64,000 nt of DNA from Prosthecobacter sp. (GTDB lineage Bacteria; Verrucomicrobiota; Verrucomicrobiia; Verrucomicrobiales; Verrucomicrobiaceae), in assembly GCF_014879935.1 (NCBI RefSeq), contig NZ_JACSRD010000198.1:1-64000 (forward strand). Reading direction: 5' to 3'. Every line of letters begins with the position of its first letter. Position 1 is the first letter of the stretch. The position numbers and the translations under genes were made by a program. The notes beneath the pieces are model-generated. The model searched no databases and had not been told where the DNA came from. It saw nothing but the letters and a program-made list of their open reading frames with translations. This document shows, in pieces, positions 50,987 to 59,781 of the stretch.

Positions 50987-53540
50987 GCAGCACCAGCTCG
51001 TTGATGGACCAGTGGTTGGAGGCCCCGCCCCCCTGGGTGATCCGGAGAAAGCGTCCTTTCTGCGGTGCTTTGAAGATGATCTCCGTCACCGAGGAGCCAC
51101 CACCTTCCGCTGCGGGATTCCATTGCTTGCCATCTTTGGACAGTTCGACTTTGTAGCGTCGTGCGTGATCAGGAGAGTTCCCCTGGCTGTCGATCGCCAC
51201 CCCCGCGATCTCCGTTTCAGAGGGCAGCTCGACCGTGACCCACTCGCCCCCTTTCATGGGGGCGCCGGTTGACCAGCGCGTCGCGGTGTCATCATCCAGC
51301 ATCTTGCCGACGTCGCTGGATTTATGACTGGCGCTGGATTTCCAGGCCCTGCGCGGCTCGATCCACGCCAGCTTGGTCTTCAGCCTTTCTTTCAGAGGTG
51401 GCGGCGGGCCTGCAAGGAAGTACGTTTCCTTGAGGCGGCCGTCCAGCAGTTGAGATTGATCCGGCTTCAAGGCGGAAGCATAGGCCATCACTTCCGCCAC
51501 GTGGCCGCTGAACTGGTCGGATGGATTGTCCGTGACACGTCCGATCTGCAGCTTGCTGAATGGTTTGGATGGCGCGGGGGCTTTGGCGGTGGTGCTGGAG
51601 GTCCGGCCGTCGGCGTCACGCGTGCGCAGCTCAAGAACTCCGTTGCTGGCATTCCATGTCAGGATCGCGGTGCAGGGGATGCCGCCGTTCACATTGTTGG
51701 TCGAGGTCAGGTTCGGCTTGCTGCCACCGTTGCGCACTTCTGCGATGATGGTCTTCTTCTGATCCACCCGCAACGACACGCTGGCACCGTCATCGTTGCT
51801 GTAAGTCAGGATCCGCGTCGGCAGACGTGTCGAGTCCGGCTGAAACACCGCGACCAAGGTCAGCCCCTTTTCGCTGCCGGGCACGTCGTTGGCACCAAAT
51901 GGCATGTTGGGGAGTTCCTTGCCGGGCTTCGCCAGCTCCATGGCGCAGGGCTTCCCGGAACGCGGGCGGAAATCCAGCGCCACGGAGCCGGGTTTCGGTC
52001 CGCCGATTCCGGTTGCGGTCGGCCAGTCAACGCGCTTCGGCGCGTGAGCGGTGTTGCCTTGGAAGCAGCGCAAAATGTTGTCATTCCCGCGCTCGGAGAT
52101 GTCATGCCACTCAATCACCGCCTCATTCGTGTTGGCAGGCGCAGGTTTGCCGTCACCACCTTTGCCGCTGCTCAGGATCCCGGTGTTGCCGACGTAAAAC
52201 AAAGCGATGCCCTTGTCTGCCGGCGGATACGTCCGGTTCTGGGGAAGCTGGAAAGTGACCTTGGGCGGATCGGACGAGATGATGGAGGTGAGGACAGATG
52301 AGGTGGTGCTTTCCCCAGATTCATCGCCGCCGCTGCCTCCGAAGAAGAAACAGCCTCCTGCGAGCAGCAAAACGACGCCTCCTGCCGCAATGGCGATTTT
52401 TTTGCCCATCGACAAGCCTTCCCGATGCGGCGGGATGGCGTTCTTGTATCCGGCGGGCAGCCGCTGGTGCGCGGCAGTGTGGGTGCTCGGACGACGCGGT
52501 GCCGGAACCAGCGGTGTGGTGATGGCCGCGGTCTCCACCACCGGCTGTGCCTCAGGAATGACCTCCACGGCCACAGCCTCCTGCGCAGGGGGATAGTAGC
52601 CCGTCAGCGGAACGGTTCCGGTACCTGGCGGCATGTAGGCCGGCTGCCCGGGCGGCATGTACATCGGCGGTGGCGCGTACATGCCCATCCAGGGGCCGTA
52701 AGGGACCATCGTGGGCATCTTTTCCCACGCGCGAAATTCCTCGATGGCCTGCTGTGCGTTGGCGGGGCGGTCATCCGGCTTCTGCGCCATCAGGCGCGCG
52801 CACCAAGCTCCCAGCCACTGCGGCACATGTGGGGCGATGACATGCAGCGGCGTCACCACGTGATCGATGTGTTTGTCGATCACATCAGCCATCGACTCGC
52901 CGTCAAAGGCCTTCTTGCCCGAAAGCGCCTCGTAAAACACGCAGCCGAGCGAATACAGGTCTGTCCGCTCATCCACCGGCTCACGCGTCAATTGCTCGGG
53001 AGCCATGTAATAGATGGAGCCCATCACCGTGCCTTCCTGGTCCTCCGTCTGCTTGCGCGCACGCAGACCGGCGCGGGCCAGGCCAAAGTCGATGATTTTT
53101 GCCTGGAGGCGCCCGCCGGGGAGTCGCTCCACCTTGATGTTCTCCGGCTTGATGTCGCGATGCAGGATGTGATGCTGGTGCGCGGAGAGCAGCCCTTCAA
53201 GGGTTTGCGAGGCCAGTTCCTTGAAGTCGTCGTAGGGCAGCGGACCACGGGCCACCACATCGGCCAGATCCTCGCCCTGCAGCAATTCCATCACCATGAA
53301 CAGCCCTTCGTCATCGCTGGCGACATCAAAGATGGTGACGATGTTCGGATTGCGGATGGAGGCCAGCGCGTCGGCCTCACGACGGAGTTCCGCGGCGATG
53401 TTGCGGTCCTGCGCCTCTTCCGTGGCTGTCATGAGGCGCTTCACCGCGACCCATCGCTTTAATTGGCTGTCATAAGCACGAAAGACGGCCCCGACGCCGC
53501 CTGCGCCGAGCTTTTCATATATCTTGTAGCGTTCCGCCAT
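50976..53540 (-). CDS. Transmembrane Ser/Thr kinase with LamG-like and discoidin ectodomains
   Basis: 854 residues from the ATG at 53540, the start that leaves a normal kinase N-terminus; an upstream ATG at 53585 is possible. The kinase domain (about 5-265) has G-A-G-G-V-G, Lys34, H-R-D-I-K-P-E-N (128-135), D-F-G (151-153) and a P-E-Q motif. A Pro/Met/Tyr-rich juxtamembrane region (about 275-375) leads to one membrane helix (about 380-401). Outside lie a Ser/Gly-rich linker, a concanavalin/LamG-like domain (about 430-690) and a C-terminal F5/8 type C (discoidin) domain (about 722-854) with S-I-N-E-L. The ectodomains would bind glycans, making this a receptor-kinase-like sensor. Ligand unknown. 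Confidence 0.9.
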   Translation of the reverse strand: MAERYKIYEKLGAGGVGAVFRAYDSQLKRWVAVKRLMTATEEAQDRNIAAELRREADALASIRNPNIVTIFDVASDDEGLFMVMELLQGEDLADVVARGPLPYDDFKELASQTLEGLLSAHQHHILHRDIKPENIKVERLPGGRLQAKIIDFGLARAGLRARKQTEDQEGTVMGSIYYMAPEQLTREPVDERTDLYSLGCVFYEALSGKKAFDGESMADVIDKHIDHVVTPLHVIAPHVPQWLGAWCARLMAQKPDDRPANAQQAIEEFRAWEKMPTMVPYGPWMGMYAPPPMYMPPGQPAYMPPGTGTVPLTGYYPPAQEAVAVEVIPEAQPVVETAAITTPLVPAPRRPSTHTAAHQRLPAGYKNAIPPHREGLSMGKKIAIAAGGVVLLLAGGCFFFGGSGGDESGESTTSSVLTSIISSDPPKVTFQLPQNRTYPPADKGIALFYVGNTGILSSGKGGDGKPAPANTNEAVIEWHDISERGNDNILRCFQGNTAHAPKRVDWPTATGIGGPKPGSVALDFRPRSGKPCAMELAKPGKELPNMPFGANDVPGSEKGLTLVAVFQPDSTRLPTRILTYSNDDGASVSLRVDQKKTIIAEVRNGGSKPNLTSTNNVNGGIPCTAILTWNASNGVLELRTRDADGRTSSTTAKAPAPSKPFSKLQIGRVTDNPSDQFSGHVAEVMAYASALKPDQSQLLDGRLKETYFLAGPPPPLKERLKTKLAWIEPRRAWKSSASHKSSDVGKMLDDDTATRWSTGAPMKGGEWVTVELPSETEIAGVAIDSQGNSPDHARRYKVELSKDGKQWNPAAEGGGSSVTEIIFKAPQKGRFLRITQGGGASNHWSINELVLLKK

Positions 53541-53664
53541 CCGTCTGAGTCGCGTGAAAAAATGATTCTGGGGAGCAAAGCCCATGGGCCGCCCATTTGG
53601 CAAGCGCGATGTTCTGCGAAAATGCCTGGGAGACAGCATTTGCTCCTCTTTGACAAAACGGGGC

Positions 53665-54162
53665 ATGCGGCCAGACTGGCATCCCTTGAAACACGTTCTC
53701 TTTGTTTGTACTGGCAACACCTGCCGCAGTCCGCTGGCGGAGGCGATGTTCCGTGAACTCGTCAAAGGACGCGCCGACTACCAGGTCTCCAGCGCGGGAG
53801 TGGCCGCGGCGCCAGGAATGCCCGCCAGCAAGCACACAGCGGCCATTTTGAAGGAAAAAGGACTGCACCGGGATGATTTTTGCAGCCGCATGTTGGATGA
53901 GGAGATCATGAAGGCGGCGACTCATGTCTTCGCCATGTCCTGCCATCACATCGGTGCCATCGAGGAGGAGTTTCCCCAGCACGCTGACAAGGTCTATCTC
54001 GTCTCCGAATTCGCAGCGGATGACGTCCTGCGCGGCAAAGACGTCAGTGATCCCTTCGGCCAGGGCCGCGCCGCCTATGAGGAGACACTGCGCGATCTCG
54101 ACAAGATGCTCCCCAGCGTGCTTGCGTTCATTGAGCAGACCTGGAAGGAGCCTCCGCCTTGA
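53665..54162 (+). CDS. Low-molecular-weight protein tyrosine/arginine phosphatase
   Basis: 165 residues from the ATG at 53665; a TTG at 53686 ([10 protein letters not shown]) would give the commonest family N-terminus and is a real alternative. Catalytic P-loop C-T-G-N-T-C-R-S (C-x5-R-S), and a general-acid Asp in S-D-P-F-G. Enzymes of this family remove phosphate from tyrosine, or from arginine in YwlE-type members. Directly upstream of rpiB-glyA, like the ywlE-ywlF-glyA order of Bacillus, which argues for the YwlE type. The divergent start of the receptor-like kinase is 124 nt away. Confidence 0.9.
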   Translation: MRPDWHPLKHVLFVCTGNTCRSPLAEAMFRELVKGRADYQVSSAGVAAAPGMPASKHTAAILKEKGLHRDDFCSRMLDEEIMKAATHVFAMSCHHIGAIEEEFPQHADKVYLVSEFAADDVLRGKDVSDPFGQGRAAYEETLRDLDKMLPSVLAFIEQTWKEPPP

Positions 54163-54197
54163 CCTCGTCCACACCTTGCCCGATTGACCCTTTTTCA

Positions 54198-55889
54198 ATG
54201 CAAAATCCCGTCCCTCAGACACTCGCCATTGGTTCCGACCACGGCGGCCTCGTGCTCAAAAACGCCATCGCGGCGCACTTGAAGACCGCGGGTTTTGAAG
54301 TCGAGGACGTCGGCACGCACACGATGGACAGCGTGGACTACCCGGACTTCGCGGAAATGGTCAGCGAGCGTGTGTTGGACGGCCGCGCGGATGCGGGCAT
54401 CCTCGTTTGCACCACTGGCATCGGCGTCAGCATCGCCGCGAACCGCCACGCCGGCATCCAAGCCTCCCTCGTGCACGATGTGGAGACCGCGAAGATCACC
54501 CGCGAGCACAACGCCTCGAACATTCTCTGCCTCGCGGGCAAAACCACGCCCGAGTCCCTGGCGAAAGACATTGCCACCGCCTGGCTCGCCACCCCCTTTG
54601 CTGGAGGCCGTCATGGCCGCCGCGTCGATAAAATGAACACCCAAGCCCACCCCCTCAGCATCCTCGCCTCCGCCGATCCCGCCGTCGCCCACATCATCCA
54701 GGGCGAGCAGCAACGCCAGCAGGACCACATCGAGCTCATCGCGAGCGAAAACTTCACCTCCCGCGCCGTGATGGCGGCTCAAGGCAGCTGCCTCACGAAC
54801 AAATACGCCGAAGGTTATCCCGCGAAACGCTGGTATGGCGGCTGTGAGGAAGTGGACAAAGTCGAGCAACTCGCCATCGACCGCGCGTGCGAGCTCTTCG
54901 GTGCGAAATTCGCCAACGTGCAGCCGCATTCCGGCTCGCAGGCCAATGCCGCCGTCTATTTCAGCGTGCTCCAGCCCGGCGACAAAGTTTTGGGCATGAA
55001 TCTCGCCCACGGTGGCCATCTCACCCACGGCAATCCGGCCAACTTCAGCGGCCGTTTTTACCAGTTCTGCCAATACGGCGTCAGCGCCACCGACGAGCGC
55101 ATCAACTACGACGAGCTCGCCGAAGTCGCCCTGCGTGAAAAGCCGAAGATGATCACCGCCGGTGCCTCCGCGTATCCGCGCATCATCGACTTCAAAAAGA
55201 TGAGCGAGATCGCCAAGAGCGTCGGCGCATATCTTTTCGTCGATATGGCCCACATCGCCAGTCTCGTCGCCGGTGGCGCGCATCCCTCGCCGATGGAATA
55301 CGCCGACTTCGTCACCACCACCACGCACAAGAGCCTGCGTGGCCCGCGTGGCGGCATGATCCTCACGAACAACGAGGAACTCTTCAAAAAGATCCAGAGC
55401 CAGGTCTTCCCCGGCGTGCAGGGCGGCCCGCTCATGCATGTCATCGCCGCCAAGGCCGTCTGCTTCGGCGAGTGCCTCAAGCCTGACTTCAAAGCCTACA
55501 CGCATCAGGTCGTCAAAAACGCCCAGGCTCTCGCCGCCGCACTCATGACCCTCGGCTACCGCATCACCAGCGGCGGCACCGACAACCACCTCATGCTCGT
55601 CGATCTGCGTCCGCAGGGCCTCAACGGCAAAATCGCCAGCGAGACCCTCGACAAAGCCGCCATCACCGTGAACAAAAACGGCATCCCCTTCGACACCGAG
55701 AAGATCACCCTCGGCGGCGGCATCCGCGTCGGCACCCCCGCCGTCACCACCCGCGGCATGAAAGAAGCCGAGATGACCCAAATCGCCTCGTGGATCGACC
55801 GCGCCCTCAAAAACCGCGAAAACGACGCTGTGCTCGCGGAGATCCGCAAAGAGGTGAGCGAGACGAACAAGCGTTTCCCGCTGCCCTGA
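54198..55889 (+). CDS. RpiB-GlyA fusion: ribose-5-phosphate isomerase B and serine hydroxymethyltransferase
   Basis: 563 residues from the ATG at 54198 with one continuous reading frame. Residues 1-145 are RpiB: I-G-S-D-H-G-G, V-D-Y-P-D, and C-T-T-G-I-G with Cys71 as the catalytic base, ending at the usual G-G-R-H-x-R-R-V-x-K. Residues from 146 are Gly[11 protein letters not shown], the [14 protein letters not shown]-lysine site, and K-x-G-G-x-x-x-G elements, full length. Both halves keep their active sites. The only Met at the junction (146, nt 54633) has no ribosome site, but internal translation cannot be excluded. RpiB feeds the pentose phosphate pathway; GlyA makes glycine and methylene-THF for FolD. 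Confidence 0.93.
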   Translation: MQNPVPQTLAIGSDHGGLVLKNAIAAHLKTAGFEVEDVGTHTMDSVDYPDFAEMVSERVLDGRADAGILVCTTGIGVSIAANRHAGIQASLVHDVETAKITREHNASNILCLAGKTTPESLAKDIATAWLATPFAGGRHGRRVDKMNTQAHPLSILASADPAVAHIIQGEQQRQQDHIELIASENFTSRAVMAAQGSCLTNKYAEGYPAKRWYGGCEEVDKVEQLAIDRACELFGAKFANVQPHSGSQANAAVYFSVLQPGDKVLGMNLAHGGHLTHGNPANFSGRFYQFCQYGVSATDERINYDELAEVALREKPKMITAGASAYPRIIDFKKMSEIAKSVGAYLFVDMAHIASLVAGGAHPSPMEYADFVTTTTHKSLRGPRGGMILTNNEELFKKIQSQVFPGVQGGPLMHVIAAKAVCFGECLKPDFKAYTHQVVKNAQALAAALMTLGYRITSGGTDNHLMLVDLRPQGLNGKIASETLDKAAITVNKNGIPFDTEKITLGGGIRVGTPAVTTRGMKEAEMTQIASWIDRALKNRENDAVLAEIRKEVSETNKRFPLP

Positions 55890-55895
55890 GTCTTT

Positions 55896-55923
55896 GTTTC
55901 ACGTTTCAGGTTCCAAGTTTCAG
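55896..55923. repeat. Heptanucleotide tandem repeat
   Basis: Four 7-nt units in a row: GTTTCAC, GTTTCAG, GTTCCAA and GTTTCAG (55896-55902, 55903-55909, 55910-55916, 55917-55923), immediately after the glyA stop. Resembles the STRR heptamer class known from cyanobacteria. Confidence 0.7.
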
Positions 55924-55931
55924 AACACGCA

Positions 55932-55955
55932 GCGGGATGTCGAAAGGCATCCCGC
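55932..55955. terminator. Bidirectional terminator-like hairpin
   Basis: GCGGGATG (55932-55939) pairs perfectly with CATCCCGC (55948-55955) around an 8-nt loop. It lies between the convergent rpiB-glyA fusion and CvfB-like gene, with a T-rich stretch following on the plus strand (55958-55962). Confidence 0.65.
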
Positions 55956-55974
55956 ATCGTTTTGGTGCCTTGGA

Positions 55975-56862
55975 TCATTTTCCGCCGCCTGCGGACGGCT
56001 TCCAGTCACCCGCCTTTGCCTCGCGAATGTCCAGTGCAGCGATGCCTGGACGTGTGAATTCGAGGCGGCGCTGCTTGTAGAGGGCTCCGAGGGCCTGTTT
56101 GAAGGCCTTCTTGCTGGCGTCAAAGGTGCTGCGAATCCGCTCCGGCGACGTGTCATCATCGAAATCGAGGCGGCCGCCGTTGTTCTTGAGTGCTTCGAGG
56201 ATGCGATCCGTCAGCGACGCCACGCGCTGATAACCGGAAGCATCCAGGCTGAGGTCGATCTTGCCGCCAGGATGCACCGCCGCGATGAATCCCTTCACTT
56301 TCTGGCCGATCTGCAACGGCGCACCGACGTTTGAGTGGTAAAGCAGACCCAGGTGCGTCCCCTCGACGATCGCATTGTATCCAAGCGGTGTGCGGGCGGT
56401 GATGAGAAGCGAAACGGGCTGCTGAAGCCGGAAAGCCGGCCGTTCACGGCTCAGATGGCGGTTCAGCCGCGTTGTGGCGATGATGCGGTCCGTTTTCTCA
56501 TCCACGAGGATGAAGGCCACCACCATGTCGCCCACTCGCACTGGCTCCGCCTGCTCGCGGAATGGCAGCAGCAGGTCCTTGAGCAGTCCCCAATTCAGGA
56601 AGGCGCCAGTGTTGCGATTCACGCTGACGACTTCCAGTGTGGCAAACTCGCCTACAGTGGCGAACGGCTTCTCTGTGGTGGCCACGAGCCGGTCCTCTGA
56701 ATCGCGATAGACGAAAACCTCCAACACATCGCCGATGCTCGTGCCTTTCGGGATGTAGCGGTTCGGCAGCAGGATCTCGCCATGCTCGCCACCGTCGAGG
56801 TAAACGCCGTGAGGAGTGCTGTGCAGCACGGTGAGTGAGTTTTGTCTGCCGATTTGGGCCAT
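55975..56862 (-). CDS. CvfB/YitL-type S1 RNA-binding regulator
   Basis: 295 residues, right for the family. Three S1-like beta-barrels and a C-terminal winged-helix domain: G-V-Y-L-D-G-G-E-H-G-E-I-L-L-P-N-R-Y-I-P (about 18-37) is the first, W-G-L-L-K-D-L-L-L-P the second (about 90-99), and G-K-I-D-L-S-L-D the third (about 200-207). CvfB proteins bind RNA and affect virulence-gene or translation regulation in Gram-positive bacteria; the role elsewhere is unclear. It is convergent with glyA and separated by the hairpin terminator. A -10-like TAGTCT lies 7 nt before the ATG. Confidence 0.9.
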   Translation of the reverse strand: MAQIGRQNSLTVLHSTPHGVYLDGGEHGEILLPNRYIPKGTSIGDVLEVFVYRDSEDRLVATTEKPFATVGEFATLEVVSVNRNTGAFLNWGLLKDLLLPFREQAEPVRVGDMVVAFILVDEKTDRIIATTRLNRHLSRERPAFRLQQPVSLLITARTPLGYNAIVEGTHLGLLYHSNVGAPLQIGQKVKGFIAAVHPGGKIDLSLDASGYQRVASLTDRILEALKNNGGRLDFDDDTSPERIRSTFDASKKAFKQALGALYKQRRLEFTRPGIAALDIREAKAGDWKPSAGGGK

Positions 56863-56869
56863 GCGTCCC

Positions 56870-56898
56870 AGACTAGACGCGCCCGGTCATCAATCCAG
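56870..56898 (-). promoter_or_regulatory. Putative leaderless promoter of CvfB-like gene
   Basis: Minus strand: CTGGAT (56898-56893), a 17-nt spacer and TAGTCT (56875-56870), seven nucleotides before the ATG at 56862. The -35 is weak; the -10 is better. Confidence 0.4.
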
Positions 56899-56901
56899 CG
56901 G

Positions 56902-58116
56902 CTACTTCACCCGCACCGCGACGAGTTTCTCCGCATCACGGGCAAACAGCAGGCCGTCAGCGAATGCGGCGTGGCTTCGGTGGCCGGCGCGGGTGATCTG
57001 CGAGCTGCGGACGAGGTCGAATTTTTCGGGCGTGGCTTTGAAGATCCACAGTTCGCCCGATTCACCGTGCAGGAGCAGTTTGTCCCCCACACGGATCATG
57101 GTGCCACCCTGGATGCCTTCTGGTGCCTCCCACGCCACTTTGCCATCGGCGACGGCGATGCAGCGCAGTTTCATGCCGCTTTCCTGGCGGCCGTGCAGGC
57201 CATAGACGTGACCGTCGTGATAAACCGGCGTCGTGTAGTGACAGTCGAGCGTGTCGAGCTTCTTCCAAAGGCTGGTCAGCTTGCGCTCCGTCTTGTTCCA
57301 TTGCCACAAACCGGCACCGACATCATACGCGGCGGAAAACAGCAGCTTCCCGTCTCCGCAGGGCACCGGGGCGGCGGCGTTCACGGAGGCATCGATGTCG
57401 GCACGGAAGAATTCGTCGCCCAGCACTTTGCCGTCGCTGTTTTGGGTGATGACCACGCCTTTCCGGGTGAAAAAGGCGCTCACACTGGGGTCTTCAGGGA
57501 GCAGCACCGGCGATGAATAGCCCGCTTCGTCGTCCGTGGCCTTCCAGACCAGTTTTCCCATGCTCAAGTCGAGTGCGATGATCCCCGCGCTGCCTTTTCC
57601 GCCGACGTTGAGCAGCACCTTACCATCCACAACAAGCGGCGAGCACACGCGACCGAAGAAACCCTGGGGAGAATCGAGCTCGGCGACGGTGTCGTAGCGC
57701 CAGCGCAGCTCGCCCGTGTCAAAGTCGAGCGCCTCCACGATGCCTTCCGGCCCGTGAGTGACGACTTTTCCTTCCGCAATGCACGGAACCGCCCGCGGGC
57801 CATTGTCGAAGCCGAAACTGTCGCGGTAGTTCGTCTTGTAGCTGTGCTTCCAGATCGGTTGTCCATCAGCCGCGCTGAGCGCCTCAGTGGTCATGGCGTC
57901 GTCCTGGCGGTAAAAAACGATCACGCGACCTTTGGCGACGACAGCGCCTGCGAACCCCGTTCCGAGGCGGCGCTGCCACACGATCTCCGGTTCCACGTCG
58001 CCACGGATTTCCTTTTCATCGACTGCCGTGCTGGTGCGATTCGGGCCGAGAAACTGCGGCCAGTCGCCGGCCTGGAGGGTGGAGACGGCGCAGAAGAACA
58101 AAAGGAGGGAGCGCAT
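56902..58116 (-). CDS. PQQ-like (BamB-type) beta-propeller protein
   Basis: 404 residues. Signal peptide (1-16, ending L-Q-A). Then G-D-W-P-Q-F-L-G-P-N-R, the usual opening of secreted PQQ-like propellers in planctomycetes and verrucomicrobia, followed by 7-8 blades with W-x-x-x-L-G, G-x-V-V and A-L-D-x-x-T-G-x-x-x-W-like motifs (E-A-L-D-F-D-T-G-E-L-R-W-R is the clearest, about 127-139). No PQQ-binding dehydrogenase catalytic residues are evident, so it is more likely structural or binding. Starts 9 nt after tsaD, which is surprising functionally but consistent with co-transcription. Confidence 0.87.
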   Translation of the reverse strand: MRSLLLFFCAVSTLQAGDWPQFLGPNRTSTAVDEKEIRGDVEPEIVWQRRLGTGFAGAVVAKGRVIVFYRQDDAMTTEALSAADGQPIWKHSYKTNYRDSFGFDNGPRAVPCIAEGKVVTHGPEGIVEALDFDTGELRWRYDTVAELDSPQGFFGRVCSPLVVDGKVLLNVGGKGSAGIIALDLSMGKLVWKATDDEAGYSSPVLLPEDPSVSAFFTRKGVVITQNSDGKVLGDEFFRADIDASVNAAAPVPCGDGKLLFSAAYDVGAGLWQWNKTERKLTSLWKKLDTLDCHYTTPVYHDGHVYGLHGRQESGMKLRCIAVADGKVAWEAPEGIQGGTMIRVGDKLLLHGESGELWIFKATPEKFDLVRSSQITRAGHRSHAAFADGLLFARDAEKLVAVRVK

Positions 58117-58125
58117 GGCGGGAGA

Positions 58126-59166
58126 TCAATCAACGAGGGACAGATTGGGATTCACATCTGCCTCCAACGGCGAGGTGTGACCGGCATTGAAACGTTGCAC
58201 AGCGGCAAAAGCGATCATGCCGGCATTGTCGGTGCAGAGATCAGGCCGTGCGAGCAGCAGTTGCAGTCCTTCCTTGCCACAGCGTGCGGTCAGGGCTTCG
58301 CGCAGGCCACGGTTGCAGCTCACACCGCCGCTGACGGTCACGAGTGTTTCACGACTGCGTTTGGCGGCGAGCACGAGCTTCTCCACCAGCACCTCAATGA
58401 TGGCCGCCTGAACGCTGGCGCAGAGGTTGGTGAGTGTCTGCTCGTTCTGCAGATCGAGTTTGGGCAGCTCATAGAGCACGGCGGTCTTCAATCCGCTGAA
58501 GCTGAATTCCAGGCTGGTGCCGTCCAGGAAGCTGCGTGGAAATGCAAAGGCTGCGGGATCGCCTTGGCGGGCCAGTTTGTCGATCTCCGGGCCGCCAGGG
58601 TAGGGGAGGCCGATCATTTTGGCCACCTTGTCGAATGCCTCGCCGGCGGCATCATCCCGCGTGCGTCCGAGCAGTTCGTAGCGGCCCGTCTCACGCACAT
58701 GCACGAGCATCGTGTGACCGCCGCTGACGATCAGTGCGACGCTGGGCCGCACGGGGCCGTTTCCATTCATGAAGGGTGAAAGCAGATGACCTTCCATGTG
58801 ATTCACGGCGAGAAACGGCTTGTTCTCTGCCACGGCGAGGGCCTTGGCCATCGAGGTGCCGATCAGCAACGAACTGACGAGGCCGGGCCCGCTTGTGGCC
58901 GCGAATGCGGCCATGTCGCCCAGTTCTTTGCCGGCATCCGCCAGCACCTGCTCCACCAATGCACGGGCGTGCAGGATGTGATTGCGTGAGGCCACCTCCG
59001 GCACGACGCCGCCATACTGGCGATGAATGTCGATCTGCGAGGCGATGCGGCTCGAGATCAACTCACCATCCAACGTGCACACCGCAGCCGCAGTCTCGTC
59101 GCAGGAGGACTCAAGGGCGAGCAGGCAGTGCTGGCTGCGGGGTTCAGGAGGCTCGGTGCTGGACAT
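58126..59166 (-). CDS. tsaD: tRNA threonylcarbamoyladenosine transferase subunit
   Basis: 346 residues from the ATG at 59166. TsaD, with TsaB and TsaE, transfers the threonylcarbamoyl group to A37 of ANN-decoding tRNAs. Motifs of the ASKHA fold: L-A-L-E-S-S-C-D-E-T, the metal site N-H-M-E-G-H, I-V-S-G-G-H-T, and D-N-A-G-M-I-A near the end. Length is normal. The upstream terminator belongs to the small lipoprotein gene transcribed in the same direction. Followed 9 nt later by the PQQ-like propeller gene. Confidence 0.95.
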   Translation of the reverse strand: MSSTEPPEPRSQHCLLALESSCDETAAAVCTLDGELISSRIASQIDIHRQYGGVVPEVASRNHILHARALVEQVLADAGKELGDMAAFAATSGPGLVSSLLIGTSMAKALAVAENKPFLAVNHMEGHLLSPFMNGNGPVRPSVALIVSGGHTMLVHVRETGRYELLGRTRDDAAGEAFDKVAKMIGLPYPGGPEIDKLARQGDPAAFAFPRSFLDGTSLEFSFSGLKTAVLYELPKLDLQNEQTLTNLCASVQAAIIEVLVEKLVLAAKRSRETLVTVSGGVSCNRGLREALTARCGKEGLQLLLARPDLCTDNAGMIAFAAVQRFNAGHTSPLEADVNPNLSLVD

Positions 59167-59224
59167 CGGGATGTTGATGAGTCGCTGCGATCCAGATTCA
59201 AGCATCCAGTCACCGGCATCCAAT

Positions 59225-59264
59225 AAAAAAGCCGCCGTTCCCCGGTTGGGTAGGGAACGGCGGC
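59225..59264 (-). terminator. Strong rho-independent terminator after the Cys-rich lipoprotein gene
   Basis: Minus strand: a 12-bp perfect stem (59264-59253 with 59242-59231), 10-nt loop and a run of six T (59230-59225). It lies 24 nt after the stop of the 51-residue gene and separates it from tsaD. Confidence 0.93.
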
Positions 59265-59288
59265 GCAGATTCAGTTATTCCTGTCAGA

Positions 59289-59444
59289 TCAGTGCTTGTG
59301 GCCTTCCTTGCAGCAAGCCTTGCCGTCTTTCGAGCAGCAGGCGGACTTCGCTTTGGCGTCGCACGTGGCACATTCTTTCTTCGTCGCGCAGGATGCCAGA
59401 AGCATCGAGCTGGCTGCGAGGAGAACAGAGGCAATTCGGATCAT
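59289..59444 (-). CDS. Small Cys-rich lipoprotein
   Basis: 51 residues from the ATG at 59444. A short signal peptide ends in the lipobox L-A-S-C at Cys19, followed by A-T-K-K-E. The mature 30 residues contain six more Cys (E-C-A-T-C-D, A-C-C-S-K, A-C-C-K-E) and end in G-H-K-H, a layout suited to metal binding, perhaps copper or zinc. The gene has its own strong terminator and lies between tsaD and another tiny lipoprotein gene on the same strand. It is a real gene in my view because signal peptide, lipobox, stop and terminator all agree. No named family. Confidence 0.75.
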   Translation of the reverse strand: MIRIASVLLAASSMLLASCATKKECATCDAKAKSACCSKDGKACCKEGHKH

Positions 59445-59496
59445 TGAAGTGATCAGATGTAAGATTGAAAGTCTGCCGCTTTGAACGGCGGATCAC

Positions 59497-59601
59497 TTAC
59501 TTGCCGGTCTGCATCGGAGGCGGGGGCGGAGGAGGAGTCTGCTGCTGGCAGGAGCTAAGGACGGCGGAAGCCGCGATGAGGGTGAGGATAGCGAGTTTCA
59601 T
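59497..59601 (-). CDS. Tiny Pro-rich lipoprotein
   Basis: 34 residues from the ATG at 59601. A lysine-start signal peptide with hydrophobic core ends in the lipobox L-S-S-C at Cys18, leaving a mature chain of only 16 residues after the Cys: Q-Q-Q-T, seven Pro, then M-Q-T-G-K. Upstream 180 nt (59602-59781) hold no other gene and no clear promoter. Similar in kind to other very short lipoproteins beside it (59289-59444), 52 nt away, so the two may be co-expressed. Function unknown. Confidence 0.6.
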   Translation of the reverse strand: MKLAILTLIAASAVLSSCQQQTPPPPPPPMQTGK

Positions 59602-59781
59602 ATGTGTGGGTGTTAACCAGTTATTTGAGATGCCCATCCACCAGACTCCTGGCAGCGGGATTTTCGAGAGTAACGACAACTTCTGCTTTTGCAAACATCC
59701 AAAGTGATTTCTGTGAGAAAACACATAGGGCAGGGGCGCATGAGAGAAACTTGAGAATGCTGGAATGTCAGGAACGTCATC

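Noticed and set aside
54195-55781. 528-codon minus-strand frame opposite the RpiB-GlyA gene.
   Set aside because: Antisense shadow; the translation is Gly/Ala/Asp/His-rich without motifs, while the plus strand encodes two complete enzymes.
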